The notes under the pieces are model-generated. The model made no database searches. It saw only the letters and a program-made list of their open reading frames with translations, and had not been told where the DNA came from. Shown piece after piece: positions 26,465 through 35,542 of a stretch of DNA of 64,000 bases. The stretch comes from Rhodoferax lacus (GTDB lineage Bacteria; Pseudomonadota; Gammaproteobacteria; Burkholderiales; Burkholderiaceae_C): contig NZ_QFZK01000010.1 in assembly GCF_003415675.1 (NCBI RefSeq), positions 62,001 to 126,000 on the forward strand, read 5' to 3'. The translations under genes were made by a program, and so were the position numbers. Each line of letters begins with the position of its first letter. Position 1 is the first letter of the stretch.

Positions 26465-26874
26465 GTGGCGCACAGCGTGTCGAGCGAGGCAAAGCCCTTG
26501 ATCTCCAGCGGGTTGCCGAAGGGGTCCAGAAAAAACAGGGTCCATTGCTCGCCGGGTTGCCCGGCAAAGCGCAGCTGCGGCTCCAGCACAAAGACGGTGT
26601 GGGCGGCTTGCAGGCGCCCGGCCATGGCCTGCCAGTCGGGCAGGGCCAGCACCAGGCCGAAGTGCGGCATGGGCACCAGGTGCTCTCCCACATGGCCGGT
26701 CAGCGCCGTCTTGAAGGGCTCGCCCAGGTGCAGCGAGAGCTGGTGGCCAAAGAAATCAAAGTCCACCCAGGTGGCGGTGCTGCGGCCCTCCACGCAGCCC
26801 AGCACCTCGCCGTAAAAGCGGCGCGCCAGGTCCAGGTCGGTGACGTTGAAGGCGAAATGGAAGAGGCTGCGCAT
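26461..26874 (-). CDS. VOC-superfamily (glyoxalase-like) protein
   Basis: 137 residues, two beta-alpha-beta-beta-beta modules. FHFAFNVTDLDLARRFYGEVLGC opens the first; FFLDPFGNPLEIKGF closes the second with the conserved glutamate ligand. Such proteins bind a metal and act as lyases, dioxygenases or antibiotic-sequestering proteins. ATG 26874 is six bases after a -10-like TATCCT, suggesting a leaderless mRNA; the frame could start at 26898 but the family starts here. Confidence 0.8.
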   Translation of the reverse strand: MRSLFHFAFNVTDLDLARRFYGEVLGCVEGRSTATWVDFDFFGHQLSLHLGEPFKTALTGHVGEHLVPMPHFGLVLALPDWQAMAGRLQAAHTVFVLEPQLRFAGQPGEQWTLFFLDPFGNPLEIKGFASLDTLCAT

Positions 26875-26880
26875 GGCCGC

Positions 26881-26886
26881 AGGATA
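26881..26886 (-). promoter_or_regulatory. -10 hexamer, probable leaderless start of the VOC gene
   Basis: TATCCT on the minus strand, six bases before ATG 26874; no Shine-Dalgarno. Confidence 0.4.
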
Positions 26887-26918
26887 GCAGCCCGGCACGC
26901 TCTTTCAGGCGCTGGCGC

Positions 26919-27296
26919 TCAGACGCGGCTGGCCTTGGCCTGCTTCTCCAGCTTTTCCTGGCAGGTGATGCAGCGGCTGGCTTCGGGTGCGGCCAGAAGG
27001 CGGGCCTCGGCAATGGCGGCGCCGCAGTCCACGCACTCGCCGTAGGTGCCGTCGGCAATGCGCTTCAGGGCAGCGTCCACGGTGGCTATCTCGTGGGTGT
27101 CATGGGCGTCCATGGCCAGTTCCAGATCGCGTGCGGTATTGGCTGCGGCCTCGGTGTCCTCGCGGCTGGCAAAGTGTTCGGTAGAAGCCTGGGCGCGGCC
27201 CACCTCGCCTCCGCGCAGGGTGGTGAGCTGGGTCAGCAGCGACTGGCGTTGCTGCAACAGGGTGGCTTTGAAGGCGGTGGTGTCGAGGTGCTTCAT
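26919..27296 (-). CDS. DksA/TraR-type C4 zinc-finger protein
   Basis: 125 residues: a coiled-coil hairpin (about residues 8-80) and a C-terminal zinc finger CVDCG ... CITCQ. It is shorter than DksA (about 150) and its coiled-coil tip lacks an obvious DxxDxA, so it is a DksA-like relative rather than DksA. Such proteins enter the RNA polymerase secondary channel and alter promoter use under starvation. ATG 27296 has AAAAGG upstream. A consensus FNR box lies at 27353-27366, suggesting oxygen-dependent expression. Confidence 0.85.
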   Translation of the reverse strand: MKHLDTTAFKATLLQQRQSLLTQLTTLRGGEVGRAQASTEHFASREDTEAAANTARDLELAMDAHDTHEIATVDAALKRIADGTYGECVDCGAAIAEARLLAAPEASRCITCQEKLEKQAKASRV

Positions 27297-27352
27297 GGCA
27301 GACCTTTTATGAATGAACAAGGCCATGGTGCGCCTTCACCCTTCACCAGACT

Positions 27353-27366
27353 TTGATAGGGATCAA
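27353..27366 (-). promoter_or_regulatory. Consensus FNR/ANR box upstream of the DksA-like gene
   Basis: TTGATAGGGATCAA, a perfect match to TTGAT-N4-ATCAA. On the minus strand a weak -10 (CACCAT, 27330-27325) begins 22 bp away, consistent with a class II site and a short leader before ATG 27296. Confidence 0.6.
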
Positions 27367-27387
27367 TCCGCCTGCCGGTGTACACCT

Positions 27388-27418
27388 CAAGGGGCGGCCC
27401 TCGCAGGCCTGCCCCTTG
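27388..27418 (-). terminator. Probable terminator of the PqqU-like receptor gene
   Basis: CAAGGGGC (27388-27395) pairs with GCCCCTTG (27411-27418), extended by GGCC/GGCC inside. It lies just after the stop codon of the leftward receptor gene; no clear T-run. Confidence 0.45.
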
Positions 27419-27427
27419 GCCGTGCGA

Positions 27428-29527
27428 TCAGATGGGCAGGTTCAGGCTCAGGCCCAGCGTCCAGTTTTGCGGCAGGCCGGGCTCGTAAAACTGGCTGGAG
27501 GCCTGGTTGACGATGACCGAGCCCACGTACTTCTCGTCGCTGACGTTGTTGAGGCGGCCGTACAAGGTGAGCGCACCCTTGCCAACGCCCCAGCGCTGGC
27601 TGGCGCTGAGGTTGAAGACCGTGCGGCCGTCGGCCGACTCGGTGTTGAGGTCATTGGCGTAGATGCGCCCGGCTTGCACCATCTCCACGCCCAGGCGCAG
27701 TCCACTGGCCTTGGCCGGGGTGGCCTCGCTGGTCCATGCCAGTTCGGAGAACAGGGAGGACTGGGGGATTCCCGGCAGCTTGTTGCCGCTGGCAATGGTC
27801 ACGCCGTTGGTGGTGAAGCGTTGCGAGTAAGAGGCGTCGATCATGGAGGCCGAGGCATTGAAGCTCAGATGCGGCGTGAGCTGCGTGCTGCCAGACAACT
27901 CCCAACCCGTGCGCGAAGTGCCGGGGGCGTTGATGTAAGCGATTTGGCCATTCGTGTTTTTGGCGGCCACCAGCTCATCCACGGTATTGACCTGGTACAG
28001 GGCCAGGTCGATGCGGGAGGACGCATTGGGTACCCACTTGGCGCCCAGTTCGTAATGCTGGCTGCTGGATGCATTGAGCGTCGTGTTGAACTGCCCTACG
28101 GGCGCGCTGGCCGGGTTGGACGGGTTGAGCTTGTAAGCCATTTCGGCCAGCGTGGGGGTTTCGAAGCCCTTGCCGTAGTTGGCATACAGGTTCAGGGAAT
28201 CACTGGCGTGGAAGGTGAGGCCCAGCACCGGGTTGGTGGCTTGATAGGACACGTTGCCCGTGCCGTCCGGGTTGCCTGACGAGACGGGGTAGTAGTCTTC
28301 GCTGGTAAAGCGCACCGTGCTCTGGCGCACTCCAGCAGAGACCGACACCACATCGCTGAGCAGCGCTGTGCCTTGCGCAAACAGATCGCTGTTTTCGGAC
28401 TGGTTGTCTTCGCTGCGGGTGGGCGAGCCGGACTTTTGGCCGATCGGGCTCGAGCCCGCCTGGCGGTACTCGCGCGAGCGGTCAAACTCGTAGCCTGCCG
28501 CCCAGTCCACGGGGGTGCCGGACCACACCGCCCGCTGGTTGTATTGCAGACCCACGCCAAAGTAGGCGCGGTTCAGGCCGATCCAGTTGCCAGCCGCCTG
28601 GTACTGCAGGTTTTCACGGGTGCCGTAGTAGGCGCGCCCGGTGAACGAGCGCTCCTGGTCCACGGTGTAGGTGGCCGAGCTGCCCAACTGGTTTTGCAGT
28701 ACGACCTTGCGTACGCCAGCACTGATGGCGTTGGTGCCCGCCTGTGAAGGGTCCCGGTTTAGTTGCGTACGCGTCAGCCCCACCGGGTCCTGAGCCAGGG
28801 GCATGTCGAACTGGTTGAACACCACGTTGACGTGCAGCTGCTCGCTGGCATCAAACCCGATCTTGGTGTTGAACTGCTTGCGCTCGGTGAAGCTGTTGGC
28901 GCGGTAGCCGTCAATGGTGAAGGTGCTGTAGTCAGCCATGATGCCCACCGTGCCCAGGGTGTCACCAAACTGGTAGTCGGCGCGGTGCAGGCCATAGGAG
29001 CCCACGTAGTACTGGTAGCCCAGCTCAGGCTCCTTGGGTGCGGCCTTGCTGAATGCCTGGATCACGCCGCCCGAGGAGTTGCCATACAGCAGCGCCATCG
29101 GGCCGCGCAGCACCTCGATGCGGTCGGTGGAGGTCAGGCTGATCGAAGAACCCTGGCCCTGGCCGTCCGGGGTGGTGGCCGGGATGCCGTCGATCAGCAG
29201 GCGTATGCCGCGTATGCCAAAGGCCGAGCGGGCACCAAAGCCGCGAATGGACACCTGCAAGTCCTGCGCATAGTTCTGGCGGTCCAGGATGGTCAGGCCC
29301 GGCACGCGGCCTAGCGATTCCGACAGATTGACCTGGGGGCCCGCGCCCTGGATAGTTTCGCGTGCCACGCTTTGCACGGCAGCGGGCGCGTCAAAGCTGC
29401 GCTGTTCGCTGCGCGAGGCGGAAACCACGACTTCGTTCAGGGATTGGGCCGCGGCGGGAAACGCGCTGAGCACGCCCAGCAGCGAGAGTGAGTGAACCAA
29501 AAGGGTTGGCTTGCAGGTTGTAAACAT
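27428..29527 (-). CDS. pqqU: TonB-dependent receptor of the YncD/PqqU type
   Basis: 699 residues: signal peptide (cleavage after AFPAAA), TonB box-like NEVVVSAS, plug domain and a 22-strand barrel. The plug contains NLSESL, VPGL, RQNYAQDLQ-SIRGFG, IRGIRL-IDGIPAT-PDGQGQ and VLRGP-LYGN-SGGV, and the end reads EKYVGSVIVN then YEP. I recognise this combination as E. coli YncD, shown to be the pyrroloquinoline quinone transporter PqqU. It is divergent from a probable PQQ-type dehydrogenase, which supports the assignment. It lacks the usual final phenylalanine (ends LPI). No Fur box was seen. Confidence 0.82.
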   Translation of the reverse strand: MFTTCKPTLLVHSLSLLGVLSAFPAAAQSLNEVVVSASRSEQRSFDAPAAVQSVARETIQGAGPQVNLSESLGRVPGLTILDRQNYAQDLQVSIRGFGARSAFGIRGIRLLIDGIPATTPDGQGQGSSISLTSTDRIEVLRGPMALLYGNSSGGVIQAFSKAAPKEPELGYQYYVGSYGLHRADYQFGDTLGTVGIMADYSTFTIDGYRANSFTERKQFNTKIGFDASEQLHVNVVFNQFDMPLAQDPVGLTRTQLNRDPSQAGTNAISAGVRKVVLQNQLGSSATYTVDQERSFTGRAYYGTRENLQYQAAGNWIGLNRAYFGVGLQYNQRAVWSGTPVDWAAGYEFDRSREYRQAGSSPIGQKSGSPTRSEDNQSENSDLFAQGTALLSDVVSVSAGVRQSTVRFTSEDYYPVSSGNPDGTGNVSYQATNPVLGLTFHASDSLNLYANYGKGFETPTLAEMAYKLNPSNPASAPVGQFNTTLNASSSQHYELGAKWVPNASSRIDLALYQVNTVDELVAAKNTNGQIAYINAPGTSRTGWELSGSTQLTPHLSFNASASMIDASYSQRFTTNGVTIASGNKLPGIPQSSLFSELAWTSEATPAKASGLRLGVEMVQAGRIYANDLNTESADGRTVFNLSASQRWGVGKGALTLYGRLNNVSDEKYVGSVIVNQASSQFYEPGLPQNWTLGLSLNLPI

Positions 29528-29864
29528 GTGTCTCTTCGGTTTTATATATATAAAAAATCGGGTTGAGCTTGAGGGCCCAACCTATTCCGGGATGTCTCCT
29601 GGATGACAGGCATTTTGACCGAGCCGGCCGCAAACCCGCATGGTTGCAGGCCCGGAACTACAAACTTCTCTCATTTTGAAATTTATTACAGATCCTTGTG
29701 CAGAAAGATGCCGCCCTTCTTCCGCACTGATTGCACTTTTTGCGGGTTAACCCGGTCCACATGGATGAAAGGGGCTTTCTATATTCAGGCCAGTCCTCGA
29801 CAAATCTTCCCGATTTTTTCAAGGCAACTGAAACTCCGTCGTCAAACCATACAAAGGGACAACT
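29528..29864. other. Divergent promoter region, receptor / dehydrogenase
   Basis: 337 bases. It holds a 16-bp palindrome TTTTATATATATAAAA (29540-29555) 12 bases before the receptor ATG and a 12-bp palindrome CGGGTTAACCCG (29743-29754) upstream of the dehydrogenase. The latter is a candidate operator. No FNR-type or Fur-type box was found. Confidence 0.5.
29540..29555 (-). promoter_or_regulatory. AT palindrome in the receptor leader
   Basis: A 16-bp perfect palindrome of A/T in a GC-rich genome, lying between promoter and ribosome site (GAAGAGA) of the receptor gene. It could serve as a -10 region or an operator. Confidence 0.4.
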
Positions 29865-31142
29865 GTGAAACTGATTCAACTTACTTCGCTCGCTCTGGCT
29901 GTTGCAGCCATGGGCACAACCGGGGCTATTGCCCAGGACGGTAATCTGTCGACGCTTCAGCGTATGGGCAACACCGCCACCAGCATGACCATTCCTTCCA
30001 TTCCCCAGGAAGGCAAGAATGCTGATGCGATTCGCGCCAATCTGAAGAAAGTCAAGTTGCCCGATGGTTTCAAGATTGACCTGTACGCCGTGGTGCCGGA
30101 TGCGCGCTACATGGCCGTGGCCCCCTCCACCAACATGCTGTTTGTCGGCACCCGCAAGACCAACGTCTATGCCGTGACCAACCGCAACAATGGCGACGCA
30201 GCCACCGAAGTCAAAGTCTTCGCGCCGTCCATCAAATTCAGCAACCCCAATGGCGTGTGCTTCACCAAAGACGGTTTCCTGATCGTTGCCGAATCCAATC
30301 GCCTGCTGCATTTCCCCGCTGCCGAGTACTTCTATGAAGGTCCGGACGTGGCCGTGGGCGTGGTCGTTCCCGAAGGCAAACTGATCCCGGTGGAAGAGCA
30401 GTCGTTCAACCACACCGGTCGTGTCTGCAAGGTGGCCGCTGATGGCAAGATCTTTGTCAGCATGGGTCAGCCCTACAACGTGCAGCCCGCTGAAAAAGTG
30501 GCGCTGTTCGAAGAGCTGGGTATTGGCGGCGTGCTGCGCTTCAATGGCCTGGACGGCTCTGGCCGCACGGTCTACTCCAAGGGCATGCGCAACCCGGCTG
30601 GCCTGTCCATCGGACCCAAGGGCGACATCTGGACTACCGACAACCAGGTCGACGGTCTGGGTGATGACATCCCGCCGGGCGAGCTGAACAAGCTCTCCAA
30701 GGCCGGCGAGCATTTTGGCTTCCCCTACTGGAATGGCCGCTTCAAAGTGGCGGGCTCTCCTGCCGCCATGGATCTGAAGGACATGAAGGAGCCCGCTGGT
30801 GCCATCGCCCCGCAAGTGGAGTTCCCCGCGCACCAGGCCCAGCTCGGCCTGACCCACTACACCGGCAAGGCTTTCCCGGCCAAGTACCAGGGCGGTCTGT
30901 TTGTGGCATCGCACGGTTCCTGGAACCGCACCACACCCAGCGGTTACCTGATCAACTTCGTGCCAATCAAGGCCGATGGCAATGCGGGCCCGTCGGAAGT
31001 GTTTGCCGATGGCTTCCTGGACAAGACCACTGGTCGTGCGCTGGCTCGTCCCGTGGACGTGGCCAACCTGCCTGACGGCTCCATTCTGGTGTCCGATGAC
31101 TACGCTGGCGCGATCTACCGCATCAGCTACGCCGGTATGTAA
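29865..31142 (+). CDS. Sorbosone-dehydrogenase-like PQQ-type beta-propeller oxidase
   Basis: 425 residues with a signal peptide (cleaved after TGAIA), so periplasmic. The mature protein repeats propeller blades of the soluble glucose/L-sorbosone dehydrogenase fold: FVGTRKTNVYAV, NPNGVCF, FNHTGRVCKV, GMRNPAGLSIGPKGDIWTTDNQVD, HGSWNRTTPSGY, RPVDVANLPDGSILVSDD. These enzymes use PQQ to oxidise sugars or sorbosone. GTG start at 29865 with AAAGGGA upstream. A cytochrome c gene follows, the usual electron acceptor, and a PqqU-like receptor is divergent. PQQ use is inferred from family. Confidence 0.86.
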   Translation: MKLIQLTSLALAVAAMGTTGAIAQDGNLSTLQRMGNTATSMTIPSIPQEGKNADAIRANLKKVKLPDGFKIDLYAVVPDARYMAVAPSTNMLFVGTRKTNVYAVTNRNNGDAATEVKVFAPSIKFSNPNGVCFTKDGFLIVAESNRLLHFPAAEYFYEGPDVAVGVVVPEGKLIPVEEQSFNHTGRVCKVAADGKIFVSMGQPYNVQPAEKVALFEELGIGGVLRFNGLDGSGRTVYSKGMRNPAGLSIGPKGDIWTTDNQVDGLGDDIPPGELNKLSKAGEHFGFPYWNGRFKVAGSPAAMDLKDMKEPAGAIAPQVEFPAHQAQLGLTHYTGKAFPAKYQGGLFVASHGSWNRTTPSGYLINFVPIKADGNAGPSEVFADGFLDKTTGRALARPVDVANLPDGSILVSDDYAGAIYRISYAGM

Positions 31143-31152
31143 TTGGAGATAA

Positions 31153-31212
31153 GGCACGGGCCGGGTGCCCGTGCCAGAATCAAGCACGGGGCTCCTTCAG
31201 GGAGCCCTCTTT
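31153..31212 (+). terminator. Double hairpin after the dehydrogenase gene
   Basis: First stem GGCACGGG/CCCGTGCC (31153-31160, 31168-31175); second stem GGGCTCC/GGAGCCC (31189-31195, 31201-31207) followed by TCTTTATTT. The second is a good intrinsic terminator, but it sits only 24 bases before the cytochrome gene, so it may attenuate rather than stop. Confidence 0.6.
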
Positions 31213-31230
31213 ATTTCAGACAGATTCACC

Positions 31231-31545
31231 ATGAAGAACACACTATTTTTTATTCTGATGTGCACCGCATTTGCGAGCTATGCCGATGACGCGGCCGAAG
31301 GCCGCCTGAAGGCAGATGCCGCCTGTTCCCTGTGCCATGGCCACAATGGTGTGTCCACGCTGCCCAACGCCCCCAATCTGGCCGGACAGCAGGCCATTTA
31401 CGTGAGCGAACAGTTGCGCAATTACCGCAGCGGCAAGCGCCAGAACGAAGTGATGAACATGATTGCCAAACAGCTGACGGACTCGGAAATTACCCATCTT
31501 GCAGCCTGGTTCGGCTCGATCAAGGTGACAGTCGAAACACCCTGA
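31231..31545 (+). CDS. Small periplasmic c-type cytochrome
   Basis: 104 residues: signal peptide (cleavage after FASYA) and one haem-binding motif CSLCH (residues about 33-37), with NLAGQQ-YVSEQLRNYRSG-R and a methionine-bearing NEVMNMIAKQLTD, as in cytochrome c4/c553-type class I proteins. The C-terminal helix ends LAAWF. It is the likely electron acceptor of the upstream dehydrogenase, passing electrons to a terminal oxidase. The terminator-like hairpin before it could set a lower or separate expression level. Confidence 0.87.
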   Translation: MKNTLFFILMCTAFASYADDAAEGRLKADAACSLCHGHNGVSTLPNAPNLAGQQAIYVSEQLRNYRSGKRQNEVMNMIAKQLTDSEITHLAAWFGSIKVTVETP

Positions 31546-31732
31546 CGGCGATTGGCCGTTGAAGTCCAGGCGCATGCAGAGCGCATGTGCACCTGGCATG
31601 GCAGCAGCCGATCGTGCAGGAATGCAGCCGATCGGCGCTTTTGCTGTGCCAGATTAAGCCAAAGCGGGGTTTCCATGGAGTACAGTGACAGCAAAGGCAG
31701 GCAGTCACCACCCAACAGCCCAAGGAGACACC

Positions 31733-32404
31733 ATGAGCGACGCAGACAGCGCAGGATTCGGCAAGTTCGTTCCCGGTTTTGATTTTTTGCAAAACCTGGC
31801 TAAAGGGGCTTCGGCCAGTGTCCCGCAAATGCCCAACCTGGGCAGCTGGGTTGCGCCCACGCTGAACGTGGAAGAACTCGACAAGCGCATTGAAGAACTC
31901 AAGAACGTGCAATTCTGGCTGGAGCAAAACTCCCGCGCCCTGAGCGCCACCATCCAGGCACTGGAAGTGCAACGCATGACGCTGGCCACGCTCAAGGGCA
32001 TGAACTTCAATCTGGGTGACCTGGCCAAGGTATTCACGCCCCAAGCCAGCGCGCCCAAGGCGGCTGAAAAGCCGCCCGAGAAAGCGCCTGAAAAACCAGC
32101 CCCCGCGGAGACACCACCGGAAGCTGCGCCAGAGCAGGCGGCCAAACCCGCAGCCGCAGCGTCAGGCGCCAGCATGGTGGACCCCTTGCAGCTGTGGGGG
32201 TCTCTGACCCAGCAGTTCCAGCAAATTGCGGCCACCGCCCTGAAGGACGTGAGCACCAAGGCGGCGGCAGACCTGGGCAAGGGCATGGCAGCCAGCATGG
32301 CCCGGGGCGCCGCCACACCGGCCAAGAAAGCCGCAGCCAAAAAAGCTCCCGCCAAAAAGGCCCCGGCGCGCAAGGCCGCTTCCCGCAAAACGACGGGCAA
32401 ATAA
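31733..32404 (+). CDS. phaM: PhaM-like PHB granule and nucleoid protein
   Basis: 223 residues. GFDFLQNLAKGA, the GSWVAPTLNVEELDKRIEEL region and QFWLEQNSRALSATIQALE are very close to PhaM of Ralstonia eutropha, which activates PHA synthase and tethers granules to the nucleoid. An Ala/Pro linker (about 105-145) leads to VDPLQLWGSLTQQFQQIA and a lysine-rich PAKKA-type tail that binds DNA. ATG 31733 follows AAGGAG. It lies 18 kb from the other PHA genes and lacks the TTGCG-type box. Confidence 0.85.
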   Translation: MSDADSAGFGKFVPGFDFLQNLAKGASASVPQMPNLGSWVAPTLNVEELDKRIEELKNVQFWLEQNSRALSATIQALEVQRMTLATLKGMNFNLGDLAKVFTPQASAPKAAEKPPEKAPEKPAPAETPPEAAPEQAAKPAAAASGASMVDPLQLWGSLTQQFQQIAATALKDVSTKAAADLGKGMAASMARGAATPAKKAAAKKAPAKKAPARKAASRKTTGK

Positions 32405-32429
32405 GCGGCCCGGCAAGGGGGCTCCCAAG

Positions 32430-33680
32430 ATGAAACTTTTTCCGTATGGACATGCCACGCACCCGCAGTGGCAAATGGCTGCCGCCCTGGTGCTGGCGCA
32501 ATTGCGCGCCCAGATGGCCTTGCACGGGTATGCCGCCAACCCCACGCTGGCACTGCTCTACATCACCGACCACTATGCCAATGCAGCGCAGGACATCCTG
32601 GAGTACCTGGGTGCTGAGCTGCCCCTGATCACCGACTGGTCAGGCACCGTGGGTGTGGGCATCAGCTCCAATAACGTGGAGTACTTTGACGAGCCCGCGA
32701 TGGCCGTGATGCTGCTGGAGCTGCCCAGTGACCAGTACCGGGTGTTTTCCGGCGTGGCGCCGCTGGGCCTGGGCTTTGAGGCGCACAGCGCCCTGGTGCA
32801 TGGCGACGGCAGCACCCCCGACATTACCGAACTGGTGTACGAGCTGGCGCACCGCACCGATTCCGAATTCCTGTTTGGCGGCCTGTCCTCCAGCCGCAGG
32901 GCCAGCGTGCAGTTTGCCGTGGCCGGTGACGGCAATATCAGCGGGCAGGGGGCGGCCACCGGGGTGTTCAGTGGGGGCCTGAGTGGTGTGGCCTTTGGCC
33001 CGGGAGTTGGGCTGGTCTCGCGCGTGACGCAGGGCTGCAAGCCGGTATCCAAAGTGCGCACCATCACTGCGGCCGATGGCAACCTGATTCTGCAACTCGA
33101 TGGTGAGGCGGCGCTGGATGTGCTTCTGGCCGATCTGCACATCACCCTGGACGAGCCGCAGGAGGCCCTGCAAATCGTGCGTGCCACCCTGGTGGGGCTG
33201 GCCGGGGTGGACGGCGAGCCGGTGCGCCAGACCGGCAACTTCGGCAACGACGTCACGGTGCGCCACATCATCGGGCTGGACCCGGCACGCCGTGGCGTGG
33301 CCGTGGGCGAGCAGGTGCAGACCGGCGCACGCATGGCTTTTTGCCAGCGCAACATGCAGGCGGCCCGGGCCGACCTGATGCGCATCTGCGCCGAAATCCG
33401 CGAAGAGCTGGAGCCGCAGGAAATGCCGCTGCAGACGGCTACCGCACTGGCCGAGTCCGAACTGGAGGCTGCACCTCACCCGGCACGGCGCATAGCTGGC
33501 GCTATTTATGTGAGCTGCGTGGGGCGTGGCGGGCCGCACTTTGGCGGCGCCAGCGCCGAGCTGCAACTGGTGCGCAGGGCCCTGGGCGATGTGCCCCTGG
33601 TCGGCTTCTTTGCCGATGGCGAAATCGCCCATGACCATTTGTACGGCTATACCGGCGTGCTGACCGTATTCACAACATAA
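32430..33680 (+). CDS. FIST domain signal-sensing protein
   Basis: 416 residues, soluble. The N-terminal FIST domain covers about residues 30-225 (LALLYITDHY, GCSGVG-like WSGTVGVGIS, FGGLSSS) and FIST_C about 240-400 (YVSCVGRGGPHFG, LGDVPLVGFFADGEIAH, LYGYTGVLTVF). FIST proteins are proposed ligand sensors, perhaps for amino acids, found with signalling proteins. The chemoreceptor starts 21 bases downstream, so the two probably form a sensor-receptor operon. Confidence 0.87.
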   Translation: MKLFPYGHATHPQWQMAAALVLAQLRAQMALHGYAANPTLALLYITDHYANAAQDILEYLGAELPLITDWSGTVGVGISSNNVEYFDEPAMAVMLLELPSDQYRVFSGVAPLGLGFEAHSALVHGDGSTPDITELVYELAHRTDSEFLFGGLSSSRRASVQFAVAGDGNISGQGAATGVFSGGLSGVAFGPGVGLVSRVTQGCKPVSKVRTITAADGNLILQLDGEAALDVLLADLHITLDEPQEALQIVRATLVGLAGVDGEPVRQTGNFGNDVTVRHIIGLDPARRGVAVGEQVQTGARMAFCQRNMQAARADLMRICAEIREELEPQEMPLQTATALAESELEAAPHPARRIAGAIYVSCVGRGGPHFGGASAELQLVRRALGDVPLVGFFADGEIAHDHLYGYTGVLTVFTT

Positions 33681-33701
33681 AAGAGTTCCGTTGGAGTAAG
33701 T

Positions 33702-35489
33702 ATGAATACCTCGAATACCAAGATTGCCACCCTGCTCAAGCTGGGGTTCGGCCTGCTGGGCCTGCTGATTGTGCTGATGGGCGCGCTGAGCTACTTCAAG
33801 GCGGGCGGGGCCGAACAGGCCTTTGAGAATGTGGTGGACAACCGCTACCCCAAGATCAGCGCCCTGCACACCATCAATGACCGCCTCAAGGAGTCGGCCC
33901 GCCTGCAGCGGGACATGCTGCTGCTGTCAGATGCGGACGATATCAAGAAGTCCGCACAGACCATAGCCGGCCTGCAAAAGGACAACTCGGAATTGCTGGC
34001 CAAAATCGATCCGACCTTCAAGTCCGAAAAGGGGCGCGCCTTGCTCAAGGCACTCGAAGAAGTACGCACGGCCTATCTGCCTTTGAGCCAGAAGTTCGTC
34101 ACGCAAGCGGCTTCCTCCCAGGAGATGGCCAAGATCACCTTGCAGACCGAAATGGCGGCGCTGGAGCAGAAATATTTTGCGGCGGTGGATGCGCTGATCG
34201 CCTTCCAGGAAGATCAGATGCAGATCGCCAAAACCGATGCGTCGTCGGCCATCAACCAGATTCAAACCACCTTGCTGGTCTCGGGTGTGCTGGCGCTCCT
34301 GGTGGCCACAGTGGCGGCACTCTGGATTACACGCGCGGTGACCCGCCCCATCAACCAGGCGGTGGACGTGGCCCGTGCCGTGGCAGCGGGCGATCTGACG
34401 TATGCGTTTGAACCCAAGGGCGAAAGTGAAACCGGCATTTTGCTGCGCGCCCTCAAGGACATGCAGGGTGGCCTGGTGCAGGTGGTGTCCAACGTGCGAC
34501 ATGGCTCTGAGAGCGTGGCAACCGCCTCGGCCGAAATCGCCCAGGGCAACCATGACCTGTCCTCGCGCACCGAAAGCCAGGCCAGCGCACTGGAGCAGAC
34601 AGCCGCCTCCATGGAAGAACTGGGCGCCCAGGTCAAGCAAAACGCCGACAGCGCGCGCCAGGCCAACCAGTTGGCCATGACCGCTTCCAAAGTGGCGGTG
34701 CAGGGCGGCGAGGTGGTGGGTCAGGTGGTGCAGACCATGCAGGGCATCAACGAGAGCTCACGCCGCATTGCCGACATCATCGGTGTGATTGACGGCATCG
34801 CCTTCCAGACCAACATCCTGGCGCTCAACGCGGCCGTGGAAGCCGCGCGCGCCGGTGAGCAGGGCCGCGGCTTCGCCGTGGTGGCCTCCGAGGTGCGCTC
34901 CCTGGCCGGCCGCAGCGCCGACGCTGCCAAGGAAATCAAGACCCTGATCAACGCCAGCGTGGAACGCGTGGAGCAGGGCACGGCCCTGGTGGACAAGGCC
35001 GGTGTCACCATGACCGAGGTGGTGGGCTCGATTCGCCGTGTCACCGACATCATGGGCGAGATCAGCTCGGCCAGCACCGAGCAGTCGTCCGCCGTGGCCC
35101 AGGTGGGTGAGGCGGTCACGCAAATGGACCATGCCACCCAGCAGAACGCCGCTCTGGTGGAGCAGATGGCGGCGGCCGCCAGCAGCCTCAAATCCCAGGC
35201 GGGTGAGCTGGTGCAGACGGTGGCGTCCTTCAAGCTCAATGCGGCCGAACACCTGCCCATGCCGATCAAGGTGGATGTGCGCGCCCCTTCATCGCAAAAC
35301 AAACCCTTCAAGGGCCCCGAGCGCCGCGCCGTGCCCCGGCCGCCGGGTGCATCACAGGGTACTGCGAAACCCTTCAAGGCCGCGGCCCCTGCGGCTGCGG
35401 CAGCCAAGCCGACCGCCACCACGGTGACGCCCAAGGCGGCGCCCAAGCCTACGCCGGCGGGTGGTGATGACGAGTGGGAAACCTTTTGA
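33702..35489 (+). CDS. Methyl-accepting chemotaxis protein
   Basis: 595 residues: TM1 (about 13-35), a periplasmic four-helix-bundle sensor with no cysteines, TM2 (about 188-210), HAMP ([22 protein letters not shown]), and a long cytoplasmic signalling domain with the hairpin tip [22 protein letters not shown] and methylation helices. After a Pro/Ala linker it ends DDEWETF, the tethering pentapeptide type that binds CheR/CheB, so it is a major, adaptation-competent receptor. GGAG precedes the ATG. The ligand is unknown; a FIST protein is upstream in the same operon. Confidence 0.93.
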   Translation: MNTSNTKIATLLKLGFGLLGLLIVLMGALSYFKAGGAEQAFENVVDNRYPKISALHTINDRLKESARLQRDMLLLSDADDIKKSAQTIAGLQKDNSELLAKIDPTFKSEKGRALLKALEEVRTAYLPLSQKFVTQAASSQEMAKITLQTEMAALEQKYFAAVDALIAFQEDQMQIAKTDASSAINQIQTTLLVSGVLALLVATVAALWITRAVTRPINQAVDVARAVAAGDLTYAFEPKGESETGILLRALKDMQGGLVQVVSNVRHGSESVATASAEIAQGNHDLSSRTESQASALEQTAASMEELGAQVKQNADSARQANQLAMTASKVAVQGGEVVGQVVQTMQGINESSRRIADIIGVIDGIAFQTNILALNAAVEAARAGEQGRGFAVVASEVRSLAGRSADAAKEIKTLINASVERVEQGTALVDKAGVTMTEVVGSIRRVTDIMGEISSASTEQSSAVAQVGEAVTQMDHATQQNAALVEQMAAAASSLKSQAGELVQTVASFKLNAAEHLPMPIKVDVRAPSSQNKPFKGPERRAVPRPPGASQGTAKPFKAAAPAAAAAKPTATTVTPKAAPKPTPAGGDDEWETF

Positions 35490-35542
35490 ACTTAGCCGGT
35501 TGAAGGTTGTGTGCTGGCTGGGATGAGTTTTTTCGCTCGCTA

